64,000 bases of DNA from Zygnema cylindricum (taxonomy: Eukaryota > Streptophyta > Zygnematophyceae > Zygnematales > Zygnemataceae), in the NCBI GenBank assembly GCA_037447655.1, contig JBBHKE010003535.1:62001-126000 (forward strand), written 5' to 3'. Under the pieces are notes generated by a model. The model was not told the DNA's origin and searched no databases. It saw only the letters and a list, made by a program, of their open reading frames with translations. A program made the position numbers and the translations under genes. Shown here piece after piece: positions 54,872-64,000 of this stretch; the stretch's first letter is position 1; every line of letters starts with the position of its first letter.

Positions 54872-55512
54872 CATAGTTCAAAAGTAGGCGTTTTTAGGGT
54901 AAGCCTTTGGTAGGCTCACAAAACTTGGCACTAAACTCGCGTAGAGTAGGCATATTGTATGGGTGTGCGTTGCGAACACTCTTGTACGATCGTACGAATA
55001 TGACGTATGATCATAGTACAGTGCACGCCACCTGACGGAATTTTTTAGCGGACTGACGCGGCGTAGGATGACATTCCGCCGGAAAGAAAACCCGGAAAAA
55101 AAAAAAAAAACGCGGACGGGCAACCTAGTTGATCAATCTGAGGCTTTATTTAGTGTGGCCTTCAAAATTGCAGACGCTAATATGACAAATTGTCCTATCG
55201 TAAGTTGTGTTATGGAATTTTCATGTGATCTTATTAAGATCGCTATTTTGATCTGCGATCGTCCGATCGTCCAAATCTGACGGTTGAAATAAAAAACACC
55301 TTAAAATTCACTGAAAAATATATTTTTTGTCCGATTTTTTTTCAAAATTTAGACATGCCGTTTAATTCTCTATCAATCGATTTGCAACTCAACCCTCTTA
55401 ACCTTTTTTTTCATTTTTCGACCAATACAATATGGGTCTTAAGGGCATATTGTATGTTTTGCATACAATAGGCATACTGTATGGGCCTACAATCACCTAC
55501 TTTTGAACTATG
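54872..55512. mobile_element. hAT-type MITE, 641 bp, with perfect 8-bp target duplication
   Basis: Terminal inverted repeats of 17 bp, CATAGTTCAAAAGTAGG and its exact complement. Flanked by GGTTGGAG on both sides (54864-54871 and 55513-55520). Subterminal ATTGTATG / GCATACAATA motifs. The terminal sequence differs from the TAGTGTTGGGTATCG family, so this is a second hAT lineage. No coding capacity. Confidence 0.88.
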
Positions 55513-55860
55513 GGTTGGAGTAGGTTGAACAGTGATGGTCTGATGTGGTCTGATGTCTACAACGTCACGGTCAACATCACGATGTCACGTGATGTCGCGG
55601 GAGTCGTGAACAGTTGAACACCATTTGTCAGTGTAGACGTGTAGATCCGTCGTTAGTTTTTGAGACGTCACTAATTGCCGTTTGTATTATAGACGTTTAC
55701 AACCGTAGTAGTTTTTGCGTACGTTATCAATTATAGTAAGTTTCGTGGTCGTTTCCAATCGCCGCAAGTTGTTATCCACATCTACACCCGTCACATTTTA
55801 AAGTTCCGATTTCATTTTCGCACATAGGGACGCTTTTCAAAGTAGTACGGAATACTCCAC

Positions 55861-56366
55861 TACACCGCGCATTGTAATTAGAGTAATGAAAAAATTAGAG
55901 TAAAAAAAGAGAAAAAAATAATTAGAATAATTTACTCTAATTTATGTGATATAACTGTTTCAAAAAGGAATTTACTCTAATTTATGCGGTGTACTCTAAT
56001 TTGGCAAGTTAATATCCTCTACTGTAAATAAGGTATTTGTACAGAATTTGACAAAACGTACAGTTTATCGTCACTATGACGTTTGCACTACGCGGATTGT
56101 TAAAACGCAGTTACATGATAATGGCTTGTTTTACATCATTATTTGTACTTTTTTTATTTATAAAAGTACAATTTTGCATGGACGGATGACATCCGTACTC
56201 CACACTATTTAAAACAAACATATATTAGAATAAAAAACGCTAATTAAACCTTACCTTAAATAGTATAATGAAAAAACTAGAATCATTTACTCTATTTGAT
56301 GTGATATAGTCGAAATTTTGAGCGACCGAATTAGAGTAATTTACTCTAATTACGATTCGCGGTGTA
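55861..56366. repeat. Family A MITE, 500-bp form (inverted copy)
   Basis: TACACCGCGCATTGTAATTA to TAATTACGATTCGCGGTGTA. The interior CAGTTTATCGTCACTATGAC and TGCACTACGCGGATTGTTAA pairs with the copies at 26468, 28848 and 35621. Confidence 0.85.
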
Positions 56367-56415
56367 CAGTTCATTTTTTTTTTCAAAGTATCGCTTACAT
56401 GGGGACGTACCCTCA

Positions 56416-56950
56416 CTATGCGTGGTTCACACTTGGAAAAATGGGAAATCGATGTCATAAATTTTGGGATCCGTACGCCAAATTTCATAAAATGACAAAA
56501 TACGCGGCGGTGACGGTTGGGGCGGTTGGTTTCGACCGTTTTGGAGCGTAGCGGCGGACAAAAGATGCAGTTCTATGCGTCAAAACTCGACAGCTGCGTA
56601 AAGCAAACGGCAACTGCCGTCCGCCATCGGACATCATGTTCGGAATGTACTTTTTTGTTTTTGAAGAATGTCGAAAACGAAGCGCACGGACGTGAACTGT
56701 ACAGGAATTCATTCCGTCGCAAAATTATGAACAAACTAGGGGACCAATCACATAAGAGAACACGTAATGTAAAAAAAAAAAAAAAAAAACACCGATGGAA
56801 AAAGAAAAAAAAGGGCATGTCCAAAGTTCCTTCGTGGTTTGCGTGGCAGTACATTTTGGTTTGGAAGGATTCGTACATATCATGTCCGCAAAGCGTTTCC
56901 TTTTTTGTACAGGTAAGTGGCTCGTATCACGACACGCTACACCTTTGCTG
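56416..56950. repeat. Dispersed repeat E, copy 1
   Basis: Shares GCGTGGTTCACACTTGGAAA, TTTTGGGATCCGTACGCCAA, GACAGCTGCGTAAAGCAAAC and ATGAACAAACTAGGGGACCA with copies at 60869-61404 and 61508-61890. Similar frames appear on both strands in every copy, as identical DNA would give. I find no protein motif. Confidence 0.75.
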
Positions 56951-57512
56951 CATTCACACCGGAATGTATGATGAATTATATGAGGAAACGAATGTCCTTT
57001 TTTTTTGTTTGGACGTGAAACGCCATTGACGTCATGTCACGTCAACTAAAGCGTCGCGATGTGATTCATGTTGCCGTACGATTAAGCTGTACGTCAAAAT
57101 TACAAAAAAGTTTCAAATTTTCATTTTTTTATGTTCTATAATACATGATTTTGATTGGTTGTTCGTGTATGGGTTATCATTTAAAAAATTTAGGTACAGT
57201 ACGGATCATTCATTCGGGATACGACTTCATGTTTTTTCAAAGTCGGATTTTTGCATTCCAAAAAGGGTTTCCGGAAAAGAAGATGATTTACCACAGTTGT
57301 CAAGTTTTGACGCACTTGACCGTATGTTTTGTCCGTCGCTACGCTCCAAAACGTATATTTTGTCCGTCGCTACGCTCCAAAAAGGTTGACAGCCGAGCAG
57401 TCGGTCATTTTGGCGCCTCTGTTTTTGGTTTTTTGCGAAATGTATGGTACGGGATTATTCGTTTCCTCATATGATTTCATCATCCATTCCGGTGTGAATG
57501 CAGCACTTGAAT
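56947..57512. repeat. Large imperfect foldback built from repeat E
   Basis: TGCTGCATTCACACCGGAAT and ATATGAGGAAACGAATG at 56950-56995 return as complements at 57450-57505. TGTCCGTCGCTACGCTCCAA (twice near 57340-57380) is the complement of a repeat E segment at about 56540. Confidence 0.65.
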
Positions 57513-57712
57513 CGCTATTAGAGTCAATGACTCTAATTGCGGTACCCCGATTTTTAACCCAAATTCTCAAATAGAATAAATAAAAACCCTTTAAAAAACT
57601 AATTAGAATAGATGATTTCCTTCAAAACCCCCAAATTCTCAAATAGCGTTAATAACGCTATTTGTTTCATAACGCTATTTATTTCTAAACGCTAATAGCG
57701 ATTCACGGTGTA
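57503..57712. repeat. Family A MITE, 210-bp form
   Basis: TTGAATCGCTATTAGAGTCA to ACGCTAATAGCGATTCACGG plus TGTA. Contains two AATTCTCAAATAG boxes like the copies at 47691 and 48583. Confidence 0.65.
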
Positions 57713-57885
57713 GTTGACGTAGGCTAGCGTCACGTGCCAGTTCACGGTGGACAAAAAATAGTACCGTTTTCATACCATACCGTTTTCCCCCTTTTTCAAG
57801 TGTTGTCAAATTAAAATTTTGAAATAGGCAAGAATTGCCACGTCATTAAGAAAATAAGCCTGCCGACAAATTATTTCAGTTTTTG

Positions 57886-58318
57886 TCGCCTGTCAGTCGT
57901 ACGTTTAGATGAAGTCGTCGTCACTGCAGTTTACACATTAACCGACAAATTAGTTGCTTCTGGATGCTCCACGTAATATGTAGAAGTTAGGTCATTGCGT
58001 AACTCGCTGTCATATCGATCATATCTTGACCGTCGATTTTCAACGGTTCAGTGACTTCAGCCACGCAGCCAGTGTGGCCCGTTGATTATCCAGATTTTGG
58101 AAGTTTGAAATTATTTGTCATCTTTGTCGCCTGTCGGACGTACGACTAGATAGATTTGTAGTGAAACACGTCGGATAAATCAACCGATAAAAAGTACAGT
58201 ACTTTAGCTCTTGGATGCTCCACGTATGTGTAATTTTTTGGTCATTTGTTCTAAATGCAATCTCGGCCATATCTTGACCGTCAGGTTTCCACGGTTGAGT
58301 GTCTTTATATATTTTCAG
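57886..58318. repeat. Diverged tandem duplication, unit about 230 bp
   Basis: GTCGCCTGTCAGTCGTACG, GGATGCTCCACGTAATATG and CATATCTTGACCGTCGATTT (57890-58040) recur in order as GTCGCCTGTCGGACGTACG, GGATGCTCCACGTATGTG and CATATCTTGACCGTCAGG (58127-58290). Confidence 0.7.
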
Positions 58319-58806
58319 GTACCAGACTATGTTAGGGTGGCCTTCCATTAGCGAAAACGTGGGGTTGTTTATTGAGGGCCGTACCGTTTTGTACATCTCC
58401 GTACTTTTTTTTTTCCAAAGAAAAAATCATTACGAAAAAATGTACAAGGTTGTTGGCGTAAATTATGACCGTCGGATGCCATTATACTTTTTATCCGAGA
58501 CGCCACGTCATCAACTCTACAGTCTTTGACGACCGTGCATAGGGAGGACACTTCTCAGAGACAACGTGTAAAACTGAGCCGCGTGGAAAAGGAAAAAAAT
58601 CCACGATGAGCGCGCGCGTATGTGCGTACACGTCGCAAGGGCCATGTGCCTTCCGCCAGGGTGGCTGCGAATCAACCGAAATTATCCCGTCACGCTCCCA
58701 ACCATCAAAGTTTGCCGCCGCCTTTTTGTCGTTTCCCGTTCCATTTTGAAATGTGGGTAGTACATTTATAATGCCCTCTCTACGAGTCATTAATTACCTC
58801 CGATGG

Positions 58807-59026
58807 TACACCGCGCATCGTTATTAGTGTCAAAGTTTAAATAGCGTAAAAAAAAATAGTGTTATTGATTCTAAGTTAGTGCCAGAAACGTGGCAGATTA
58901 TGGTCCACGTCCTTAAATAGCGTTGCTAATTTAATTTCGAAAATCATGCATTCTAATTGCGGGAAAAAATCAATATTTTAAGAACCCAAATTAGAGTTAA
59001 TAACACTAATAACGATGCGCGGTGTA
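58807..59026. repeat. Family A MITE, intact 220-bp copy
   Basis: TACACCGCGCATCGTTATTA to TAATAACGATGCGCGGTGTA, exact inverted repeats of at least 20 bp. Almost identical to the interrupted copy at 53588-54859, for which it serves as the empty-site reference. Confidence 0.9.
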
Positions 59027-59086
59027 CAGATATTATCTCCGCTGGTATAGATGTTACCTCCGCTCGTACATATATTGCGTTCAGAC

Positions 59087-59930
59087 AAGTGTTGGGTATC
59101 GGGTAAATTCATATCGCGATAATCTCGATATTCAATATATCGAATATCGATCGAGAAGTATCCTCGATATATCGTACCGAGACCAACATAAATCATCGCG
59201 ATATATATGGCGATATATAGTATTTTTTAAATTTAATATTTTTATTTTTTTATATAATATGCTATTTTAGCGAAAAAGTCAAATTGTCTAATACGCCACG
59301 TACGCCGTGATTTTCGTTCCGTGACTTAAAGGAAGACGCCGCAAAATGTAACCGACAAAAAAGTACTAATTCTATAATTCTAATGATTACTTATTTGGCG
59401 TATGTTTACACGAGGAGGTCTTTGTAATAGTACGGACAACAAGATTTATGTATTACAGAGGCCTCGAGTACATCCAGTATCGTTTGAAAATAAGTTTTAC
59501 ATGCGAGTTCTGATATGAATGGTTCCACGTAAGTTGACTATCGAATCTAAATAATCATCAAATATATGGAAACCGACCTTTTTCGTCTGGAAAATCGTAC
59601 TTGCGTATGACGTACGTGTACTACACAAGTGTACCCCATCAATGTACCTCATAGATCTCCTTCAATCTGTTGACTTTCAGGAAAAAACCGTATTTCTTTC
59701 CGGCAAAGATTTTACAGTCACTTTGTCAGAAGTCACGTGACTTTGATAACCTGTGAGATTTTTTTTTTTTTAAAGCTTCGATATATTGGCGATACGATAT
59801 ATTGGCTATGTATTGGCGATACATCGCGATGATTGGAAATTTGATATATCAAAGCGATATATTGATTATCGGGTACCTGAAATTCGATATATATCGAATA
59901 TCGGCAAACGATCCTCGATACCCAACAATA
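59087..59930. mobile_element. hAT-type MITE, 844 bp, with perfect 8-bp target duplication
   Basis: Inverted copy of the element at 21853. Ends AAGTGTTGGGTATCGGG / CGATACCCAACAATA, each with one base changed from consensus. Flanked by GTTCAGAC at 59079-59086 and again at 59931-59938. This pins the family to the hAT superfamily. No transposase. Confidence 0.92.
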
Positions 59931-60083
59931 GTTCAGACATTGCATTCGAAGATTCTTTTAAGATTTTAAGCATCGAATATCAACCTACGTGTTACCAACC
60001 AGAATGAGCCACGCAAATAAAAAGTGGTTTATGACGCGACCTAATGGAAGGCAGGCCCTTCAGTAAACTTTTCCTTACAATTA

Positions 60084-60840
60084 GGGTAACCTTACATCAG
60101 ACGAAAAGTGAGGTTGTTTACTAGAAAAAATACCTTTCCGTACTAAGCCGTACTGTTTTTTTTTTTTTTACAAAAGATGTTTACTAAAAGTTTGTTAAGA
60201 TACTCCATACTTTTTGGCAAAAACTCCCACCGTCCGATTTTGAATTCTCGACGCAAACGCCCCTTCAATCAAATACCTGGCGAGTCTCATCCTACTCTCC
60301 TCAGGAGGAGAGTTAGCGATTACAGGACGCGTGTATTGGACCACTTGTAAATTCAGCGTCAATCCACGGCGGGCGTGAAGTTGTAAAGTTACATGTGGCA
60401 AATGACGTGTACCTTCATACGTAAAAACAACCACCCTGTTCGACGACAAAATCTGTTCGACGACAAAATCTTGGTCACCGGACATCCTATCACGCCTCCT
60501 TCATGAACTTTAATTTTGCAACGGTTTTCGTGGCCGTTGGTACGACGACAACCCTAATAACGTTCAAATTGTACATTAGCGTGACCTTACTAGATATTTT
60601 CATCGGCGTCTGCCCGTACACATACGCAGCTTACGATTTTGTCCTTTTCGAAATGACGATTATTCCCAGGCGGCTCAACAGGATCCTATGTGGTACCACT
60701 CGCAATCTTACACCTCATTCACTGGCACGATCTGATGGAAGGGTGTTACAGATTTTACTCCCAGTAAACGTGTTCGTACGATTACTGGGAACGCCTAATG
60801 GAAGGTTACCCTTATTAAAACGCCTAAAGGAAGACCACCC
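60084..60840. mobile_element. PIF/Harbinger-like element (family C, copy 3)
   Basis: Left end GGGTAACCTTACATCAGACG, right end CGCCTAAAGGAAGACCACCC. Flanks TTA and TAA. Central palindrome ACTCTCCTC-AG-GAGGAGAGT at 60294-60313. A 96-codon minus-strand frame (60195-60485) crosses the hairpin; I do not recognise it and do not claim it. Confidence 0.55.
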
Positions 60841-60868
60841 TAAGTTTGAAATTGTTTACTGTCACTTG

Positions 60869-61404
60869 CGTGGTTCACACTTGGAAAAATGGGAAAAAGA
60901 CGTCATAAATTTTGGGATCCGTACGCCAAATTTCATGAAATGACAAAAAACGCGACGATGATGGTTGGGGCGGCTGGTTTCGACCGTTTTAGAGCATAGC
61001 GGCAGACAAAAGATGCAGTTATATGCGTCAAAACTCGACAGCTGCGTAAAGCAAACGGAAATTGCCATCCGCCATCGGACATCATGTTCGGAATGCACTT
61101 TTTCGTTTTTGAAGAATGTCGAAAACGAACCGCACAGACGTGAACCGTACAAGAATTCATTCCGTCGCAAACTTATGAACAAACTAGGGGACCAATAACG
61201 TAAGATAAGACGTAATGTAAAAAAAAAAAAAAACACCGATGGAAAAAAAAAACAAAGGGCATGTCCAAAGTTCCTTCGCGGTTATTTTTCGGTCTGTACA
61301 AACGCTTGCGTGGCAATACATTTTTATTTGGAAGGATTCATACATATCATGTCCCCAAAGCGTTTTTTTTTTTTCGTACGGTCAAGTGGCTCGTATCATG
61401 ACAC
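60869..61404. repeat. Dispersed repeat E, copy 2
   Basis: Same landmarks as copy 1 in the same order, from GCGTGGTTCACACTTGGAAA through the poly-A patch (61216-61235) to AAGTGGCTCGTATCATGACA. Confidence 0.75.
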
Positions 61405-61491
61405 CATAGTTGATGTAAGCTATTGTTTTGTGCTAGTTCGCGGCGGACAAAAAAAATTACTGTTTTCATACCATACCGTTTTCCCCTTTTT

Positions 61492-61529
61492 CAAGTGTGA
61501 ACCACGCAACTTGCGTGGTTCACACTTGG
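61492..61529. repeat. Perfect hairpin joining two repeat E ends
   Basis: CAAGTGTGAACCACGCAA and its exact complement TTGCGTGGTTCACACTTG separated by one C. The right arm is the start of repeat E copy 3, so two E ends meet head to head. Confidence 0.85.
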
Positions 61530-61890
61530 AAAAATTGGAAAACGATGTCATAAATTTTGGGATCCGTACCCCAAATTTCATAAAATAACAAAAAACGCGG
61601 CGGTGGCAGTTGGCACAGTATGTTTCCACTGTTTTGGAGCGTAGCGGCGTACAAAAGATGCAGTTCTAAGCGTCAAAACTTGTAAGCCGCGGATAGCAAA
61701 CGACAACTGCCGTCCGCCATCGGACATCATGTTCGGAATGCACTTTTTCGTTTTTGAAGAATTACGAAACAAAAGGCACGGACGTGAACCGTACAAGAAA
61801 TTATCCCCTCGCAAACTTATGAACAAACTTAGAGGACCAATCAGAAAAGAGAACATCTAATGTCAAAAAAACAAAAAAAAACACCTATGG
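61508..61890. repeat. Dispersed repeat E, copy 3 (truncated)
   Basis: Begins in the hairpin and follows copies 1 and 2 to the CACCTATGGAAAAAAAAGG stretch, with small deletions near 61680-61690. Confidence 0.7.
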
Positions 61891-62176
61891 AAAAAAAAGG
61901 TTACCCTTTTGTCACTCCATGTTGGTACTGCTCTTCTCCTCCTTTAAAATAAAAGCTCAATGTAGGAGTCTATGGTAAGCTATTACTTCTTAATTATTGT
62001 TAAGTGATTAAACATAATCGCTATGCAACTATGTTTATTTAGTGGTTATGTTATCCATTTTATTTTGCCGTACAAACTTCATGTATATCTTTTCTCCGCA
62101 CATCCGCTAATTGGATAAAGTCTCCATATGCATTTTTTTTTCTATAGACTTCAAAAGTTAAAGCAAGTCGACACTA

Positions 62177-62625
62177 TTGAATGAGAAGCCTTGAAAGGCC
62201 GAAAAGATTACTATGACGAAATATGAAGATAGGCCGAAAGTGAAGCAAAAGGCCAAGATAGAGAAGACAGGAAAGGAGTAACGACAAACAAGGAAACAAG
62301 TGAGAGGTTTTTCATTTCAATGTCTTTTAGATTAGATAAATTTACACGACGACACAAGAGAGTCTTATAGTAATACGAAGTAACGGGTAGCCGAAAAGGC
62401 TCTAAAAGATACATCTAATCTAGAGTGTAACTTAGGAAGGTACAACTAGTTACGGTGAAAGGAATCTAAGTCAATATAATTCCTACGCAAGAATCATCAA
62501 TTCTAATAAAGGTATGTACATTCCACTAAATAAAGTACAAAACGCTAAACCAAAGGACTAGTCTCATAGCGTAGCAAGTAGGACTCTAAAAGTAGTGTAG
62601 AGAATGCTTTAAGTGAATTTCAACA
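62177..62625 (-). mobile_element. Putative 3' LTR of the copia element at the window edge
   Basis: On the minus strand a purine-rich GAAAAGTGG tract is followed by TGTTGAAATTCAC, a usual copia LTR start. A TTCA end candidate lies at 62177, about 450 bp on. The second LTR is outside the window, so neither boundary can be confirmed. Confidence 0.4.
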
Positions 62626-62639
62626 CCACTTTTCGATTA

Positions 62640-64000
62640 AAGTATGTTTAGTCACGAAGACCGGCATAGTAAATGTGATGATGAAATAAGGGACGAGGAA
62701 CAGGTTTGGTGAGAAAATCGGCAAGTTGAGAGCCGGAGGCACAATGAGAGAAAGAAACGGTGCCATCAAGAATTTTATCACGCATAAAATGAAATTGAAT
62801 GTCAATATGTTTTGTGCGTGTATGGTGGATAAGATTTTTCATAAGAGCCAAAGCTCCCTGAGAGTCACAAAAAATGGAGGTGGGAGAAGATGGAGGAAAA
62901 GAGAGATGGAAAGAAGGCGTCGAAACCAAATAGCCGATTTAGTGGCGGTAGTGGCGGCCATATATTCCGCCTCCGTCGAGGAAAGAGCAACGGTGGTTTG
63001 TTTGTGGGATGACAAAGAGATGAGGCCACCACCTACAGAAAAACATACACCGGAAATGGAACGACGATCATCAGGTTGATTTTGCCAATCTGCATCACAA
63101 AATCCAATAATCGAAGTGTCCAGAGAAAAAGAAGAGGAGGAATGTGAGGGAGGAGAAGTATGGGAAAAGGTGTAGTGAAGATGTTTCATGTCTTGGAGGT
63201 ATCGAAGGACACGCTTGGCGGCTTGGAGATGAGTTTGAGTGGCACAATGCAAGAATTGGGACAAAAGACAAACAACGATACATATATCTGGTCGTGTGCC
63301 AAGCATAGCATACATCAATTTTCCTACAATCGACCGATAGAAAGAGCTTATATCTCATTGGGCATTCCTATCAGAGGACACTTTTGTGATAGTGGTATTG
63401 GGATCAAGGGGAGTAGGCACCGAATTGCAATCGGACGATCGTCCAAAATGCTCAAGAAGATCAAGAATGTTGTGCTCTTGACTCATTTGTAAAATGCGTG
63501 CAAACCTTTGACGTAAAATAGTGATGCGTAAGCAATAGACACGATCGCCTAAATCAGTCATAGGCCAAAAGGATGAGAGAATGCCTTTGACTTGATGAAT
63601 AAAGATTTTACTAAGACCTGCGAGAATTAATCATCTACGTAAATAATAATGATGATTAACTGATCAACTGTACCTCTAATATAAATCCGAAGATCTGCAC
63701 TGATTTCTCTAAATCCTCTTTAATTAATGTTGCGACAAGGGTTTGATGCCAAACTTTAGGTGCTTGTTTTAGACCATAAATTCACTTACGTAAATGACAA
63801 ACAAGTTTTTTCGGTTCCAAGAACAACGTAACCAGGTGGTTGTTCCAGAAAAATATCTTTTGCAAGACTACCATGAAGAAAAGCAGTTTTGACGTCGAGT
63901 TGTTGTAATTCCCAATCATGAAGAGCTGCAAGGGACAAAATAGTACGGATGAAGTCAAACTTTGCGAAAGGAGCAAAAGTCTCGTTGTAGTCAACGCCTT
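62640..64000 (-). pseudogene. Decayed Ty1/copia pol (reverse transcriptase to RNase H), cut by window edge
   Basis: Minus strand, from the right edge inward: RT start with LDVKTAFLHGS and LEQPPGYV (about 63800-63900), then connection sequence, then the RNase H region with GFCDADW (near 63100), LSSTEAEYMAA, IFCDSQGALALMKN, TKHIDIQFHFMRD and ADFLTKPV. Frameshifts and stops split it into at least four frames, so it is non-functional. The 5' part lies beyond the window. It differs in sequence from the copia fragment at 9835. Confidence 0.88.

Larger units (their letters stand above)
52663..56412. mobile_element. PIF/Harbinger-like element (family D, copy 3), expanded by nested insertions
   Basis: Ends AGGTACGTCCCCATGTG / CTTACATGGGGACGTACCC, flanked by TCA on both sides (52660-52662 and 56413-56415). 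It contains the same 24-bp palindrome as copy 1 (52897-52920). The right half has the family's TCTACAACGTCAC / GACGTCACTAATTGCC segments. Nested inside are a split family A MITE holding a solo LTR, a 641-bp hAT MITE and a 506-bp family A MITE. Subtracting these leaves about 1.3 kb, close to the other copies. Confidence 0.65.
58335..60058. mobile_element. PIF/Harbinger-like element (family C, copy 2) with two nested insertions
   Basis: Left end GGGTGGCCTTCCATTAG, right end CCTAATGGAAGGCAGGCCC. Flanks are TTA and TTC, so any 3-bp duplication has decayed. Left-half landmarks (GTGGGGTTGTTTATTG, CCATGTGCCTTCCGCCA, GAGTCATTAATTACCTCCG) match copy 1 at 568-1262. Nested: family A MITE at 58807-59026 and hAT MITE at 59087-59930. 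Confidence 0.55.

Noticed and set aside
60195-60485. 96-codon minus-strand frame in family C copy 3
   Set aside because: It looks protein-like in parts but spans the element's central palindrome, and copy 1 does not preserve the frame, so coding is unsupported.

Overview
This window reads as nuclear DNA of a plant-like eukaryote. Its genes are split by many GT-AG introns, one protein opens with a Ser-rich stretch like a chloroplast transit peptide, there are two Ty1/copia remnants, CCCTAAA telomere-like motifs, G-boxes, and very many short non-autonomous DNA transposons in AT-rich sequence. A streptophyte (charophyte alga or bryophyte) fits best, but that is inference; I cannot name the species.

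Only three host genes can be supported, all in the left two thirds. (1) 4228-14732, plus strand: a cyclophilin-type peptidyl-prolyl isomerase in 9 exons (291 aa). Its intron 6 carries a near-identical 1.4 kb duplication of parts of itself, including exon 6, on either side of a copia pol fragment. (2) 18222-20031, minus strand: a 2-exon gene for a protein with one KH-like RNA-binding domain. (3) 31419-46080, minus strand: a 20-exon gene for a PPK1-type polyphosphate kinase (961 aa) with both histidines of the catalytic centre and a likely plastid transit peptide. No operon-like or pathway link between the three is visible.

The rest is mostly transposon sediment. 1-4156 holds short elements up to the cyclophilin start. 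20.7-31.1 kb holds hAT-like, PIF/Harbinger-like and ACACCGC-ended elements, a 1.3 kb direct repeat pair around a foldback, and minisatellites. 47.5-61.9 kb is a nested graveyard in which several elements can be delimited to the base by target-site duplications: two hAT-type MITEs with perfect 8-bp duplications, a solo LTR with a 5-bp duplication, and PIF-like elements with 3-bp duplications. 62.2-64.0 kb is the 3' part of a decayed copia element on the minus strand, cut by the window edge.

The observations most worth follow-up are the intron-rich, apparently plastid-targeted PPK1; the retroelement-associated exon duplication in the cyclophilin gene; the Russian-doll insertion at 52.66-56.41 kb; and the GC-rich hairpins in the middle of several PIF-like elements.
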